Assembly (NCBI RefSeq): GCF_900090265.1
Contig: NZ_LT607752.1
Coordinates: 4,030,001 to 4,094,000, forward strand
Direction of reading: 5' to 3'
DNA length: 64,000 bases
DNA from: Micromonospora rifamycinica
GTDB taxonomy: Bacteria > Actinomycetota > Actinomycetes > Mycobacteriales > Micromonosporaceae
Under the pieces are notes generated by a model that was not told where the DNA came from, ran no database searches, and saw nothing but the letters and a program-made list of their open reading frames with translations. Both the position numbers and the translations under genes were made by a program. Positions within the stretch are counted from its first letter, which is position 1; every line of letters starts with the position of its first letter. Shown piece after piece: positions 25,796 to 34,386 of this stretch.

Positions 25796-26887
25796 TCAGG
25801 TCGGCCAGGTCCCGGTGGTCAGGAAGCGGTCGACGGTGGCCCGGTGCGGGGCGAGATCGAGACCCTGCCCCGCCACCCAGTCGTCGTCGTAGTAGGTGTC
25901 GGCGTACCGGTCCCCGGCGTCGCAGATCAGGGTGACCACCGAGCCCGTCCGGCCCTGCGCGAGCAGCTCCCCGATCAGCCCGAACGCCCCCCACAGGTTG
26001 GTGCCGGTGGAGCCGCCGACCCGCCGGCCGAGCACCGCCGAGCCGGCCCGCATGGCGGCCAGCGAGGCGGCGTCGGGCACCTGGGTCATCCGGTCCACCA
26101 CGGAGGGGAGGAAGGACGCCTCGACGGTGGGTCGGCCGATCCCCTCGATCCGGGAGCCCCGGCCGGTGTCTACCGACCAGTCGGCGGCCTGCCAGGCCGG
26201 GTAGAACGCCGAGTTCTCCGGGTCCACCACGCAGAGCTTGGTGGGCAGGCGCTGGAAGCGGGCGTACCGGCCGATGGTGGCGCTGGTGCCGCCGGTGCCC
26301 GCGCCGACCACGATCCACGCCGGCACCGGGTGCCGCTCCAGCGCGAGCTGCGCGTAGATCGACTCGGCGATGTTGTTGTTGCCCCGCCAGTCGGTGGCCC
26401 GCTCGGCGTAGGTGAACTGGTCCATGAAGTGCCCGCCGCTGTCCTCGGCGAGCCAGCGCGCCTCGACCACCACCTTGGCCGGGTCGTCGACCAGGTGGCA
26501 GCGCCCACCGTGGAACTCGATCTGGGTGATCTTCTCCGGCGAGGTGGAGGCGGGCATCACCGCGACGAACGGCAGCCCGAGCATCCGGGCGAAGTACGCC
26601 TCGGAGACCGCCGTGGAGCCGGAGGACGCCTCGATCACCGTGGTCGACGGCCCGATCCAGCCGTTGCAGAGCCCGTAGAGGAAGAGCGACCGGGCCAGCC
26701 GGTGCTTGAGCGAGCCGGTGGGGTGCACCGACTCGTCCTTGAGATAGAGGTCGATCCCCCACTGCCGGGGCAGCGGGAACGGGAGCAGGTGGGTGTCGGC
26801 GGACCGGTTGGCGTCGGCCTCGACCGCGGCGATGGCCTCGGTCACCCACACCCGACTGGCCTGGTCGCACCGGTCCAAGTGAGTCAC
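25796..26887 (-). CDS. cds1: PLP-dependent cysteine desulfhydrase (Cds1-like, cysteine synthase family)
   Basis: Encodes 363 aa. Fold type II PLP enzyme with the lysine at 61 (HPTGSLKHRLA), the substrate loop EASSGSTAVSEAYFA and the phosphate-binding loop VGAGTGGTSATIGRY. Actinobacterial members with this architecture, such as mycobacterial Cds1, degrade L-cysteine to H2S, pyruvate and ammonia, and are not biosynthetic. The start is the GTG at 26887, where homology begins. An Lrp/AsnC regulator gene lies 170 bp upstream on the same strand, which fits amino-acid-responsive control. Confidence 0.82.
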   Translation of the reverse strand: MTHLDRCDQASRVWVTEAIAAVEADANRSADTHLLPFPLPRQWGIDLYLKDESVHPTGSLKHRLARSLFLYGLCNGWIGPSTTVIEASSGSTAVSEAYFARMLGLPFVAVMPASTSPEKITQIEFHGGRCHLVDDPAKVVVEARWLAEDSGGHFMDQFTYAERATDWRGNNNIAESIYAQLALERHPVPAWIVVGAGTGGTSATIGRYARFQRLPTKLCVVDPENSAFYPAWQAADWSVDTGRGSRIEGIGRPTVEASFLPSVVDRMTQVPDAASLAAMRAGSAVLGRRVGGSTGTNLWGAFGLIGELLAQGRTGSVVTLICDAGDRYADTYYDDDWVAGQGLDLAPHRATVDRFLTTGTWPT

Positions 26888-27057
26888 GCCGGCAACGTTA
26901 CAAGCGAGGTCAGCTCGGGTTCCGGGCAACCCGGCGGCGCCGCCGGGGTGCGGGTCGGCCACGTCGCGCGTACGGCCGGCGGACTGGGCCGGCGGGCGGT
27001 GGAGTGGGACGGGCAGGTGGTGGGGTGGTGTGGGCCGGCGGGTGGCGTGCCGGGCGG

Positions 27058-27516
27058 TCAGGAGCCGGGTGACTCGATCGGCGGTGGCCGGTTCTCCCAC
27101 TTGGTCGACAGCGCGATGCCGGTGCGGGTGGAGGCCACCCCGGGGGTACGGCTCAGCCGGACGATCAACTGCTCCAGCTCGGCGATGGTGCCGACCCGGG
27201 CCTTGAGCAGGAAGGATTCCACGCCGGCCATGAAGTAGCAGGACTCGATCTCGGGCATCTGCCGGAACGTCTCCAGCACGTCGTCGGTGTCCCCGCCGGA
27301 GTCCTCGACGATGCCGATCAGCGCGGTCACCCCGAGCCCGATCGCCTCCGGCTCGACCTCGGCCCGGTACCCCCGGATGATGCCGCTGGACTCCAGCTTG
27401 CCGACCCGTTCGTGCACCGCGGGCGCGGAGAGACCGACCTGCCGGGCCAGCTCGGCGTACGACAGACGGGCGTTACCGCGCAGCAGTTCGACGAGGCTCC
27501 GGTCGATCGTGTCCAC
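27058..27516 (-). CDS. Lrp/AsnC family transcriptional regulator
   Basis: Encodes 152 aa. N-terminal helix-turn-helix (residues 1-60: LDxxLVELLRGNARLSYAELARQVGLSAPAVHERV) and a C-terminal RAM/ACT-like ligand domain (about 65-140). The start is GTG 27516. It directly precedes the cysteine desulfhydrase gene, so it probably senses an amino acid, perhaps cysteine, and controls that gene. Divergent from bldC across 268 bp that hold A/T-richer promoter-like stretches around 27630-27710. Confidence 0.9.
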   Translation of the reverse strand: MDTIDRSLVELLRGNARLSYAELARQVGLSAPAVHERVGKLESSGIIRGYRAEVEPEAIGLGVTALIGIVEDSGGDTDDVLETFRQMPEIESCYFMAGVESFLLKARVGTIAELEQLIVRLSRTPGVASTRTGIALSTKWENRPPPIESPGS

Positions 27517-27784
27517 GGAGGGTGAGCCTATCCGTTGCGGCGTAACGTCCTACGACCGGCATCCGTTGGACATGACAGCAGGTGACAGTTCGCAGACCGA
27601 CGGTCAAGGGAGTGCCGCGCCGGTACCATTTACTAACTTCTCACTCCGTGCGTTTTTCGCGTTTGGCGGACAGGCCAGTTCGCTGGTGCTGTAATTGCCA
27701 TACGTCCCTCATGACGGCTCTGGGCTCGCACCGGCCGGGGGCAGTGTGTTCAGCCGAGGGCTTCGTCGACGCGAGGAGGGGGCT

Positions 27785-28051
27785 GTGGACACTGGAGATC
27801 GCCTGCTGACACCGGGTGAGGTCGCTGCGTTGTTTCGGGTGGACCCGAAGACGGTGACGCGTTGGGCGGCGGCCGGCCGGATAGGCAGCATCCGGACTCC
27901 AGGCGGGCATCGCCGGTTTCGGGAATCCGAGGTGCGGGCCCTGCTGGAAGGGGAGGGCATGTTGGACGAGGCGGACGATATGGGCAAACCACGTAATGTG
28001 GGGCCTGCCGCCTCGACCGGGCCGGGTCCGGCCAATGCCGGGATGTACTGA
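27785..28051 (+). CDS. bldC: BldC-family MerR-like DNA-binding protein
   Basis: Encodes 88 aa. Residues 5-58 (LLTPGEVAALFRVDPKTVTRWAAAGRIGS..TPGGHRRFRESEVRALLEG) are almost identical to Streptomyces BldC, a head-to-tail DNA-binding regulator that controls developmental timing. There is a 30-residue tail with no clear domain, longer than the S. coelicolor protein. The GTG start 27785 is backed by GAGGAGG. A longer frame from 27695 covers the leader and is rejected. Confidence 0.92.
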   Translation: MDTGDRLLTPGEVAALFRVDPKTVTRWAAAGRIGSIRTPGGHRRFRESEVRALLEGEGMLDEADDMGKPRNVGPAASTGPGPANAGMY

Positions 28052-28140
28052 ATGGTGCGAGACGGGCGCGCGGGCCGGCCGAGAGGTCCGGCCCGCCTCC
28101 GCTGACCGGGCGACGACCCGGTGAGAGCCGACCGGGCGAC

Positions 28141-28191
28141 CGGCGGGAGCGGTCGAGCGGCGGGAGCGGTCGAGCGGCGGGAGCGGTCGAG
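28141..28191 (+). repeat. 17-bp tandem repeat, three copies
   Basis: CGGCGGGAGCGGTCGAG occurs three times in exact tandem in the gap between the convergent bldC and ubiX-like genes. No coding sense is evident. Confidence 0.85.
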
Positions 28192-28199
28192 CGGCCCGG

Positions 28200-28826
28200 T
28201 CAGCGTTCCGCGGCCAACTCGCCCGACCAACGCCGGAACAGCGTGTGCGGTACGCCGAGGGCGTCCAGCACCTTGCCGGCCACGAAATCGACCAGCTGCG
28301 CCGCGGTGGCGGACGCCCCCGAGCCGTAGAAGCCGGGGCTGGCCGGCAGCACCACCGCACCGGCGTCGTGCAGTGCGATCAGGTGCTCCAGGTGGCTCCG
28401 GGTCACCGGGGTCTCCCGGGGCACCAGCACCACCGGACGCCGTTCCTTGAGGTTGACCTCGGCGGCGCGTTGCAGCAGGTCCTTTGACAGTCCGATGGCG
28501 ATGCCCGCGCAGGCCGCCGTGCTGGCCGGCACCACCGCCATCCCCCGTACCCGGTAGGAGCCGCTGCTCGGGCCGGCGGCGATGTCACCGGCGGGCCAGT
28601 GCCGCACGTCGTCGGGGGCGAGATCCCGACCCAGCCAGCCCGCGAGGTCCTCGGCCCAGTGGGCGTCCCGGAACGGCCGGCCGGTCTCGTCGAGGACCGT
28701 CAGCCGGGCGGCCCGGGAGACGATCAGGTCCACCGGCTGTCCCGCGTCGAGCAGACCCCGGACGACGGCCGCCGCGTACGGGGTACCGGACGCCCCGGAC
28801 ACCCCCACCACCCATGGTTCACGCAT
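28200..28826 (-). CDS. UbiX-family flavin prenyltransferase (menaquinone branch)
   Basis: Encodes 208 aa. The flavin-binding opening VVGVSGASGTPYAAAVVRGLL, the central MAVVPASTAACAGIAIGLSKDLLQRAAEV and RRPVVLVPRETPVTRSHLEHL are classic for UbiX/Pad1. The enzyme makes prenyl-FMN for UbiD-type decarboxylases; its likely client is the UbiD homologue at 31.2 kb. In S. coelicolor the equivalent trio is adjacent (SCO4490-4492). Here a terpene synthase gene sits between. Start at ATG 28826; an upstream in-frame start at 28946 would add 40 Gly/Arg-rich residues without homology. Confidence 0.9.
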   Translation of the reverse strand: MREPWVVGVSGASGTPYAAAVVRGLLDAGQPVDLIVSRAARLTVLDETGRPFRDAHWAEDLAGWLGRDLAPDDVRHWPAGDIAAGPSSGSYRVRGMAVVPASTAACAGIAIGLSKDLLQRAAEVNLKERRPVVLVPRETPVTRSHLEHLIALHDAGAVVLPASPGFYGSGASATAAQLVDFVAGKVLDALGVPHTLFRRWSGELAAER

Positions 28827-29128
28827 CCGTCCAGCCTGCCTGGTGTACCCCGGCGGGCGACGCGCACCCCCGGAAACACCGCCCCCACCCCGCCCACCGG
28901 ACCCGCCCCGCCGCCCGGAGCCCATCACCGCAACCCGCGCCGCCACCCGGAGCCCATCACCGCAACCCGCGCCGCCACCCGGACACCGCAGGTGGGCCGG
29001 GCTCCACCACCCAAACCCTACTCAAAACCCCAAACCCAGCCCCACCGTCCGGACCCGGGCGGCACGCCGGAGAACGACCTGCGATGCTGCGATCGGCTGA
29101 TCGACACCGAACGGGGGAGGCACCGGTC
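28827..29128. other. Intergenic region with a 32-bp direct repeat
   Basis: No gene is seen here. CCCGGAGCCCATCACCGCAA and the following 12 bases are repeated exactly with a 32-bp period (28914 and 28946), with a partial third copy from 28978. The rest is C-rich, with a less G/C-rich patch (29010-29040) that may hold the terpene synthase promoter. Confidence 0.6.
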
Positions 29129-30094
29129 ATGGTCGGCGAGGTCCTCTGGTCGTTACGGTCGGCATGCCCGATCCCGTCCCGGCTCTCCCCGCACGCCGAC
29201 GAGGTGCAGGAGTGGCTGCTGGACCGGCTGCCCCGGTGGGGTTTCCCGCTGGACGCCGAGGCGATGAGCCGGCTCGACCGGGCCGGCTTCGCCCGGTACG
29301 CCGGCCGGCTGTACCCGGACGCGAGCGAACCGGACCTGCGTACCGTGACCGCGCTGTTCACCTGGTTCTTCCTGGTGGACGACGCCTGCGACGGGCCGGA
29401 CCGGCTGCCTGCGGAGCAGATCCGGGTGCTACGGGCGGGGGTGCTGACCCTGCTGCACGACGGTCCGCGACGACGGCACCCCGGCTTCGGCGGGCCGCTG
29501 CGGCGGCTCCTGGTGGAGGCGTGGCGGACGCCCCGACGACGGATGCCGGCCCGTTGGCGGCTGCGGTTCGCCGACGCGGTGGGCGACCACCTGGACGGCA
29601 CCCGGCGGGAGGCCGTGGCGAAGGAGAGTGGGCGGGCACCCGGGGTGGGCGAGTACGTGAGCCTGCGCCGGGCCACCTCGGCGGCCTACGTGTCGTACCC
29701 GCTGATCGAGTTCGTCGGTGACCGGACGTTGCCGGACGCGGTCTACCACCATCCGCTGCTCCACCAGATCCGCGTCCTCGGCAACGACCTGCTCTCCTGG
29801 TACAACGACCTCGCCTCGATGGAGCGGGACCGGACCACCTCGGGCGGGCACAACCTGGTGCTGGCGCTGGCTACCGAGCGGAACGTGCCGGTGGACGCGG
29901 CGGTGGAGCTGGTCGGCGAGCGATGGCGGGACACCATGGTCCGGTTCCAGGCGCAGCGCGCGGCGGTCCCGTCGTTCGGTCCGGGGCTGGACGAGGCTGT
30001 CACCGCCCACCTCGACGGGGTGGCGAACGCCGTCCGCGGCACCATCGACTGGACCCTGGAAAGCGCCCGCTACCCCACCCACCCCCACCCCTGA
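29129..30094 (+). CDS. class I terpene synthase
   Basis: Encodes 321 aa. The metal-binding motifs are clear: D84-D-A-C-D88 in FFLVDDACDGP and the NSE triad N219-DLL-S223-WYN-D227, with a C-terminal RY (ESARY). Length and spacing fit a bacterial sesquiterpene or related cyclase using an allylic diphosphate. The product cannot be predicted by eye. The ATG at 29129 is chosen because GGGGGAGG lies 8 bp upstream; the earlier ATG at 29084 lacks this. No P450 or prenyl-diphosphate synthase gene is adjacent, so it appears as an orphan inserted between the UbiX and MqnP/UbiD genes. Confidence 0.87.
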   Translation: MVGEVLWSLRSACPIPSRLSPHADEVQEWLLDRLPRWGFPLDAEAMSRLDRAGFARYAGRLYPDASEPDLRTVTALFTWFFLVDDACDGPDRLPAEQIRVLRAGVLTLLHDGPRRRHPGFGGPLRRLLVEAWRTPRRRMPARWRLRFADAVGDHLDGTRREAVAKESGRAPGVGEYVSLRRATSAAYVSYPLIEFVGDRTLPDAVYHHPLLHQIRVLGNDLLSWYNDLASMERDRTTSGGHNLVLALATERNVPVDAAVELVGERWRDTMVRFQAQRAAVPSFGPGLDEAVTAHLDGVANAVRGTIDWTLESARYPTHPHP

Positions 30095-30100
30095 CAGTGC

Positions 30101-30150
30101 CCCCGCCCCGGCCCGCCCCGGCCCGCCCCGGCCCGCCCCGGCCCGCCCCG
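30101..30150. repeat. 10-bp tandem repeat, five copies
   Basis: GCCCGCCCCG is repeated five times (the first copy has one substitution) directly after the terpene synthase stop and directly before the inverted repeat at 30151. Confidence 0.9.
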
Positions 30151-30230
30151 GTGATCAAGAGGTTTGCGTCAACTTGAAGATCAAAGTTGACGCAAACCTC
30201 TTGATCACCTGACGCAAACCTCTTGATCAC
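30151..30230. repeat. 25-bp perfect inverted repeat plus a third direct copy
   Basis: GTGATCAAGAGGTTTGCGTC then AACTT (30151-30175) is exactly complementary to 30184-30208, giving a 25-bp stem with an 8-nt loop. A further 21-bp copy of the right arm follows at 30210-30230. It separates the convergent terpene synthase and mqnP genes and could end transcription both ways. The extra copy and sequence conservation look like an intergenic repeat family, not a simple terminator. Confidence 0.85.
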
Positions 30231-30282
30231 CGCGAGGAACCGACGGCGCGAGGGAGCGAGGAAGGACGGGACGGAGGGAGGG

Positions 30283-31194
30283 TCAGGGGCGGAGGCCGAG
30301 GCGGAGCAGCAGGTCGAGCAGGGCGAAGACGAACAGGGCGATACCGACGAAACCGTTGGCGGTGAAGAAGGCCCGGTTGACCTTGCTGAGGTCGGTCGGG
30401 GTGACCACCACGTGCTGGTAGCCGAAGGCGACCGCGGTCAGCGCCAGCCCGATCCACCAGGGCCAGCCGAAGCCGACCAGCGCACCGAACCAGATGAACA
30501 ACGCGAACGTCACCACGTGCGCCACGGTGGAGGCGTGCAGCGCGAAGCTCCGGCCGTAGCGGGCGGGGACGCTGCGTACCCCGATCTGCCGGTCGACCTC
30601 GTCGTCCTGGCAGGCGTAGATCAGGTCGAAGCCGCCGATCCACAGGCCGACGGCCGCGCCGAGCAGCCAGGCCGGCCACGAGCCGGCGAAGGTGCCGGTG
30701 ACGGCGAGCCAGGCGCCGACCGGGCCGACCGCCTGAGCGACCGCCAGGATGGCGTGCGGCCAGTCGGTGAACCGCTTGCCGTAGGGGTAGACGACCAGCG
30801 GGATCACCGCGAGCGGGGCGAGCACCAGGCAGAGCGGGTTGAGCAGGGCGGCGGCGGCGAGGAAGACCACCAGGGCGACGGCCGCGCCGGTCCAGGCCGT
30901 CCGCACGCTCACCGCCCCGGTGACCAGTTCCCGGCCGGCGGTACGCGGGTTCCGCGCGTCGATCCTGCGGTCGAGGATCCGGTTGGCGGCCATGGCGAAC
31001 GTCCGTGCGCCGACCATCGCCACGGTGATCAGCAGCAGGTCGAGCCAGCGGATCCGACCACCGTTGACCTGCATCGCGGTCAGCGCCGACAGGTAGGCGA
31101 ACGGTAGCGCGAAGACGGAGTGCTCGATCGCGACGAGCTTGAGGAACGACGTGACCCGGCCGGGGCGGGGGGCCGGCGCGACGGCGGTGGCCAT
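30283..31194 (-). CDS. mqnP: menaquinone biosynthesis prenyltransferase MqnP (UbiA family)
   Basis: Encodes 303 aa with eight or nine membrane helices. The two Asp-rich motifs of UbiA enzymes are present: NRILDRRIDARNPRT in the first half and DLIYACQDDEVDRQIG in the second. In the futalosine pathway this enzyme attaches the polyprenyl chain to 1,4-dihydroxy-6-naphthoate. The ATG overlaps the UbiD-like stop by one base (TGATG), giving a tight two-gene operon. Confidence 0.9.
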   Translation of the reverse strand: MATAVAPAPRPGRVTSFLKLVAIEHSVFALPFAYLSALTAMQVNGGRIRWLDLLLITVAMVGARTFAMAANRILDRRIDARNPRTAGRELVTGAVSVRTAWTGAAVALVVFLAAAALLNPLCLVLAPLAVIPLVVYPYGKRFTDWPHAILAVAQAVGPVGAWLAVTGTFAGSWPAWLLGAAVGLWIGGFDLIYACQDDEVDRQIGVRSVPARYGRSFALHASTVAHVVTFALFIWFGALVGFGWPWWIGLALTAVAFGYQHVVVTPTDLSKVNRAFFTANGFVGIALFVFALLDLLLRLGLRP

Positions 31195-32654
31195 CAGATG
31201 CCGTACTCCTTCCAGCGCTTGTCGACCAGGGCGGCGACCTCCGGCGACATGGTCATCTCCTCCGGCCAGCCCCGGGTGTAGCCCTCGGTGGGCAGCTTGC
31301 GGGTCGCGTCGACACCGACCTTGCCGCCCCAGAACTGCTGGTAGGACGAGTGGTCGAGGTGGTCGACAGGCCCCTCGGTGAGCAGCAGGTCGCGGGCGTA
31401 GTCGACGTTGCCGAAGGCCCGGAAGGCGACCTCGTGGTAGTCGTGCACGTCGCAGTCCTCGTCGACGATCACGATCAGCTTGGTCAGCGACATCAGGTGC
31501 GCGCCCCAGATCGCGTTCATCACCTTCTGCGCGTGCTTCGGGTAGCGCTTGCGGATCGACACGATGGCGCAGTTGTGGAACACCCCGGCGGCCGGCAGGT
31601 CGTAGTCGACGATGTCCGGGATCATCAGCTTGAGCAGTGGTTGGAAGATCCGCTCGGTGGCCTTGCCGAGGCCGTGGTCCTCCTGCGGCGGCTTGGACGT
31701 GACGATCGAGTGGTAGACCGGCTTGCGCTGCATGGTCATCGTCTCGACGTGCAGCACCGGGAACGGCTCGACCGGGGTGTAGAAGCCGGTGTGGTCGCCG
31801 AACGGCCCCTCGGGCAGCCGTTCGCCGGGCTCCAGGTAGCCCTCCAGCACGATCTGCGCGTGCGCCGGCACCTGCAACGGCACGGTCAGGCAGTCGACCA
31901 TCTCGACCCGTTCGCCGCGCAGGAACCCGGCGAACAGGTATTCGTCGATGTCACCGGGGAGCGGCGCGGAGGCGGCGTAGCTGACCACCGGGTCGCAGCC
32001 GATGGCGATGGCGACCGGGAGCCGCTGGCCGAGCCGTTCGGCGACCGCGTGGTGGGCGGTGGAGTCCTTGTGGATCTGCCAGTGCATGCCGAGCGTGTTG
32101 CGGGAGTGCTGCTGGAGCCGGTAGAGCCCGAGGTTGCGCTTGCCGGTCTCCGGGTGCTTGGTGTGGGTCAGCCCGTAGTTGTGGAAGATCCCGCCGTCGT
32201 CGGGCCAGACCTGGAGGCCGGGCAGCCGGCCCAGGTCGACGTCGTCGCCGGAGTAGACCACCTCCTGGCAGGGGGCGGTCTTCACCTTGCGCGGCGGCAC
32301 CGACTTGAGCTGCATGACCTTGCCGAGGCCCTCGCGGATGCCGGACCAGCCGACCGGCAGCTCCGGCTTGATCAGTGCGCCGATCCGGTCACCGATCTCG
32401 TTCAGCGAGTCGACGCCGAGCGCCATCGCCATCCGCTTCTCGGTGCCGAACAGGTTGATCGCCACCGGCATCTCACCCCGGGTGGGCCGCTCGAACAGCA
32501 GCGCCGGCCCGCCGGCCCGGACCGTCCGGGTGACCACCTCGCTGATCTCCAGCGTGGGGTCCACCGGGACGGTCACCCGCCGCAGCTCGCCCGCCCGCTC
32601 CAGCGCCGCGAGAAAGTCCTTGAGATCGGTGTACGGGAAGCCACGAGCCGCCAT
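31194..32654 (-). CDS. UbiD-family decarboxylase of menaquinone biosynthesis
   Basis: Encodes 486 aa, the full length for UbiD. Landmarks: FPYTDLKDFLAALERAGELRR at the N-terminus, the prenyl-FMN/Mn-binding region around NLGLYRLQQHSRNTLGMHWQ, the ERLPEGPFGDHTGFYTP loop with the conserved Glu, and VNxIWG-like NAIWGAHLMSL. It should decarboxylate the prenylated dihydroxynaphthoate made by MqnP, using prenyl-FMN from the UbiX homologue at 28.2 kb. The ATG at 32654 is chosen by homology; upstream frame to 33092 is low complexity. The gene name mqnL is used for this step by some authors. Confidence 0.9.
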   Translation of the reverse strand: MAARGFPYTDLKDFLAALERAGELRRVTVPVDPTLEISEVVTRTVRAGGPALLFERPTRGEMPVAINLFGTEKRMAMALGVDSLNEIGDRIGALIKPELPVGWSGIREGLGKVMQLKSVPPRKVKTAPCQEVVYSGDDVDLGRLPGLQVWPDDGGIFHNYGLTHTKHPETGKRNLGLYRLQQHSRNTLGMHWQIHKDSTAHHAVAERLGQRLPVAIAIGCDPVVSYAASAPLPGDIDEYLFAGFLRGERVEMVDCLTVPLQVPAHAQIVLEGYLEPGERLPEGPFGDHTGFYTPVEPFPVLHVETMTMQRKPVYHSIVTSKPPQEDHGLGKATERIFQPLLKLMIPDIVDYDLPAAGVFHNCAIVSIRKRYPKHAQKVMNAIWGAHLMSLTKLIVIVDEDCDVHDYHEVAFRAFGNVDYARDLLLTEGPVDHLDHSSYQQFWGGKVGVDATRKLPTEGYTRGWPEEMTMSPEVAALVDKRWKEYGI

Positions 32655-33024
32655 ACGGCCAGTCTCCCGCACCCCCACCGGCCCCGCCCACGCCGGGTAC
32701 GCCCCAGCGGTGTGCGCCTCCCCACCCGAACCACCACGCCTCCCCCACCCGAGCCGTCGCCCACCCCTCGCGCAGACCCAGGCCCGCCCCCCGCACACCC
32801 ACGCCCGCCCCCGCGCGAGCTGACGCCCGCCCCCGCGCAGAGATCTTGGAAAGAAACGGCCCCCATAGGGGCCACTTCCTGCCAAGAACATCTCGGCGAG
32901 CGCCTCCCCCATCCGAGCCGGCACGCCTTCCCGCGCGGGAGGCGCGTCTCTCCGGCCGACGGTTGCTCGTTGCACGGGTGACGGTGGGCGGGTGCCAGCC
33001 GTCGACGTCGGGACGGGGGCGGGG
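32655..33024. other. Divergent intergenic region ubiD-like / alpha-beta hydrolase
   Basis: Most of this gap is C-rich simple sequence with alternating CCCGC/CCCAC runs and no gene. Its one clear element is the interrupted palindrome at 32840-32894. Open frames across it carry no recognisable protein. Confidence 0.6.
32840..32894. repeat. 55-bp interrupted palindrome
   Basis: Three nested complementary segments share one centre: GAGAT/ATCTC at the ends, TCTTGG (32844-32849)/CCAAGA (32882-32887), and GGCCCC (32858-32863)/GGGGCC (32868-32873) around a 4-nt loop. The middle arms are not complementary, so the fold would have a large internal loop. It stands out by composition from its C-rich flanks. 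Confidence 0.75.
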
Positions 33025-33897
33025 ATGGGCGACGGGCGGGTTCCGGCGGGGTTCACCGAGCAGCGGGCGCAGGTCGGTGACGTGGCGATCAACTACGTCC
33101 GGGGCGGCCGGGGGCCGACCCTGGTGCTGCTGCACGGCTATCCGCAGTGCTGGCGGATGTGGCGGGGGCTGCTGCCGGAGCTGGCCGCGACGTACCACGT
33201 GGTCGCCCCCGACCTGCGCGGTTTCGGCGGCAGCGACGCCCCACCCGACGGGTACGACAAGTTGACCGTCGCCGCCGACCTGCACGGGCTGCTGACCGGG
33301 CTGGGCCTGGCCGACGACATCCGGCTGGTCGGCCACGACGTGGGCACCATGGTCGCGTACGCCTACGCCGCCGCGCACCCCGACACGGTGTCCCGGCTGG
33401 TGCTGACCGAGGCACCGATCCCGGACGAGAGCATCTACACGTTTCCCGCGTTGACCGAGGCCGGTCCGGCGGTGTGGAACTTCGGCTTCTTCAACCTCAC
33501 CAACGGCCTGCCGGAGGAGTTGGTCACCGGCCGGGAGGCACGCTGGGTGGACCGCTTCACCGACTCGATCATGGTGCACAAGGGCAGCATCGGCGCGGAC
33601 GACATCGAGGAGTACGCGAGGCACCTGAGCGACCCGGGGCACCTGCGGGCCAGCTTCGACTATTTCCGGGCCTTCGCGCAGGACGTCGCGGACAACACGG
33701 CGTACCGGAAGAATCCGCTGCCGATGCCGGTGCTGGCCGTCGGCGCGGCGGCCAGCCTCGGCGGGCAGGTCGCCGAACAGGTTCGCCGCTACGCCCGCAC
33801 GGTCGACGGCCGGGTGGTCGCCGACTGCGGCCACTGGCTGTTCGAGGAGCGCCCCGCCGAACTCACCGCTCTGCTGCTCCCCTTCCTGCACGACTGA
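33025..33897 (+). CDS. alpha/beta hydrolase, epoxide-hydrolase-like
   Basis: Encodes 290 aa from the ATG 33025 (a GTG at 32992 would add 11 residues). Family signs: HGYPQCWRMWRGLLPEL (HGxP oxyanion loop), PDLRGFGGSDAP, the nucleophile elbow GHDVGT with Asp as nucleophile, and DCGHWLFEERP with the catalytic His. An Asp nucleophile with HGxP fits epoxide hydrolases or haloalkane dehalogenases. I favour epoxide hydrolase, but the cap domain (ALTEAGPAVWNFGFFNLTNGLPEEL) does not settle the substrate. No signal peptide. Confidence 0.85.
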   Translation: MGDGRVPAGFTEQRAQVGDVAINYVRGGRGPTLVLLHGYPQCWRMWRGLLPELAATYHVVAPDLRGFGGSDAPPDGYDKLTVAADLHGLLTGLGLADDIRLVGHDVGTMVAYAYAAAHPDTVSRLVLTEAPIPDESIYTFPALTEAGPAVWNFGFFNLTNGLPEELVTGREARWVDRFTDSIMVHKGSIGADDIEEYARHLSDPGHLRASFDYFRAFAQDVADNTAYRKNPLPMPVLAVGAAASLGGQVAEQVRRYARTVDGRVVADCGHWLFEERPAELTALLLPFLHD

Positions 33898-34029
33898 CAG
33901 CCCCGGTCCGGCGAGATCAGGCCGACCCGGATGTCGGTCTTCGGGGCTTCGTCTTCCTCGACGACCCGACCAGGCGTTGGTGGCGCGTACCGGCCCGGCG
34001 TCGTGCGGCGAAGGTGCCTCGCCGAAGGG

Positions 34030-34386
34030 TTATGCCGCGTCTGCCCGGCCTTCGGTGGTTCGGGCGGTGACGATACGGCGCAGCACGTCAAGGGCGTGTT
34101 CGGCTTCGTCGTGGCTCACCGGCTCGGTGCGCATGGCCACGTACCTGGTCAGAGCGTCGCGGATGATGTCGGAGCGACGGATTGCGGTCTGCTCGGCGAG
34201 GCGGTCAAGGTGCTTCACCAGCACCACCGGCAGCCGGGTGCTGACCAGCGCCATCGGTGCCTCGGGTGCGGTGCCGGAGGCTGGAGTCGCCGTCATGGAC
34301 CTGATGACCGGCGCCAGGCTGTCGGTCTGCTGGAACCATGCCACGACCTCGTCTTTGGTCATCCGCTCAAAGTCCGGCTCGGTCAT
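34030..34386 (-). CDS. ribbon-helix-helix antitoxin (BrnA-like)
   Basis: Encodes 118 aa. A CopG/Arc-type ribbon-helix-helix lies at about residues 50-93 (MALVSTRLPVVLVKHLDRLAEQ...SDIIRDALTRYVAMR), preceded by an N-terminal helix (KDEVVAWFQQTDS) often seen in BrnA-like antitoxins. I start at ATG 34386 (MTEPDFERM), because it overlaps the upstream toxin-like frame's stop by ATGA and follows GGAGGCGAG. The toxin gene comes first, as in brnTA and higBA. It should bind its own promoter and neutralise the toxin, but that toxin is frameshifted here. Confidence 0.75.
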   Translation of the reverse strand: MTEPDFERMTKDEVVAWFQQTDSLAPVIRSMTATPASGTAPEAPMALVSTRLPVVLVKHLDRLAEQTAIRRSDIIRDALTRYVAMRTEPVSHDEAEHALDVLRRIVTARTTEGRADAA

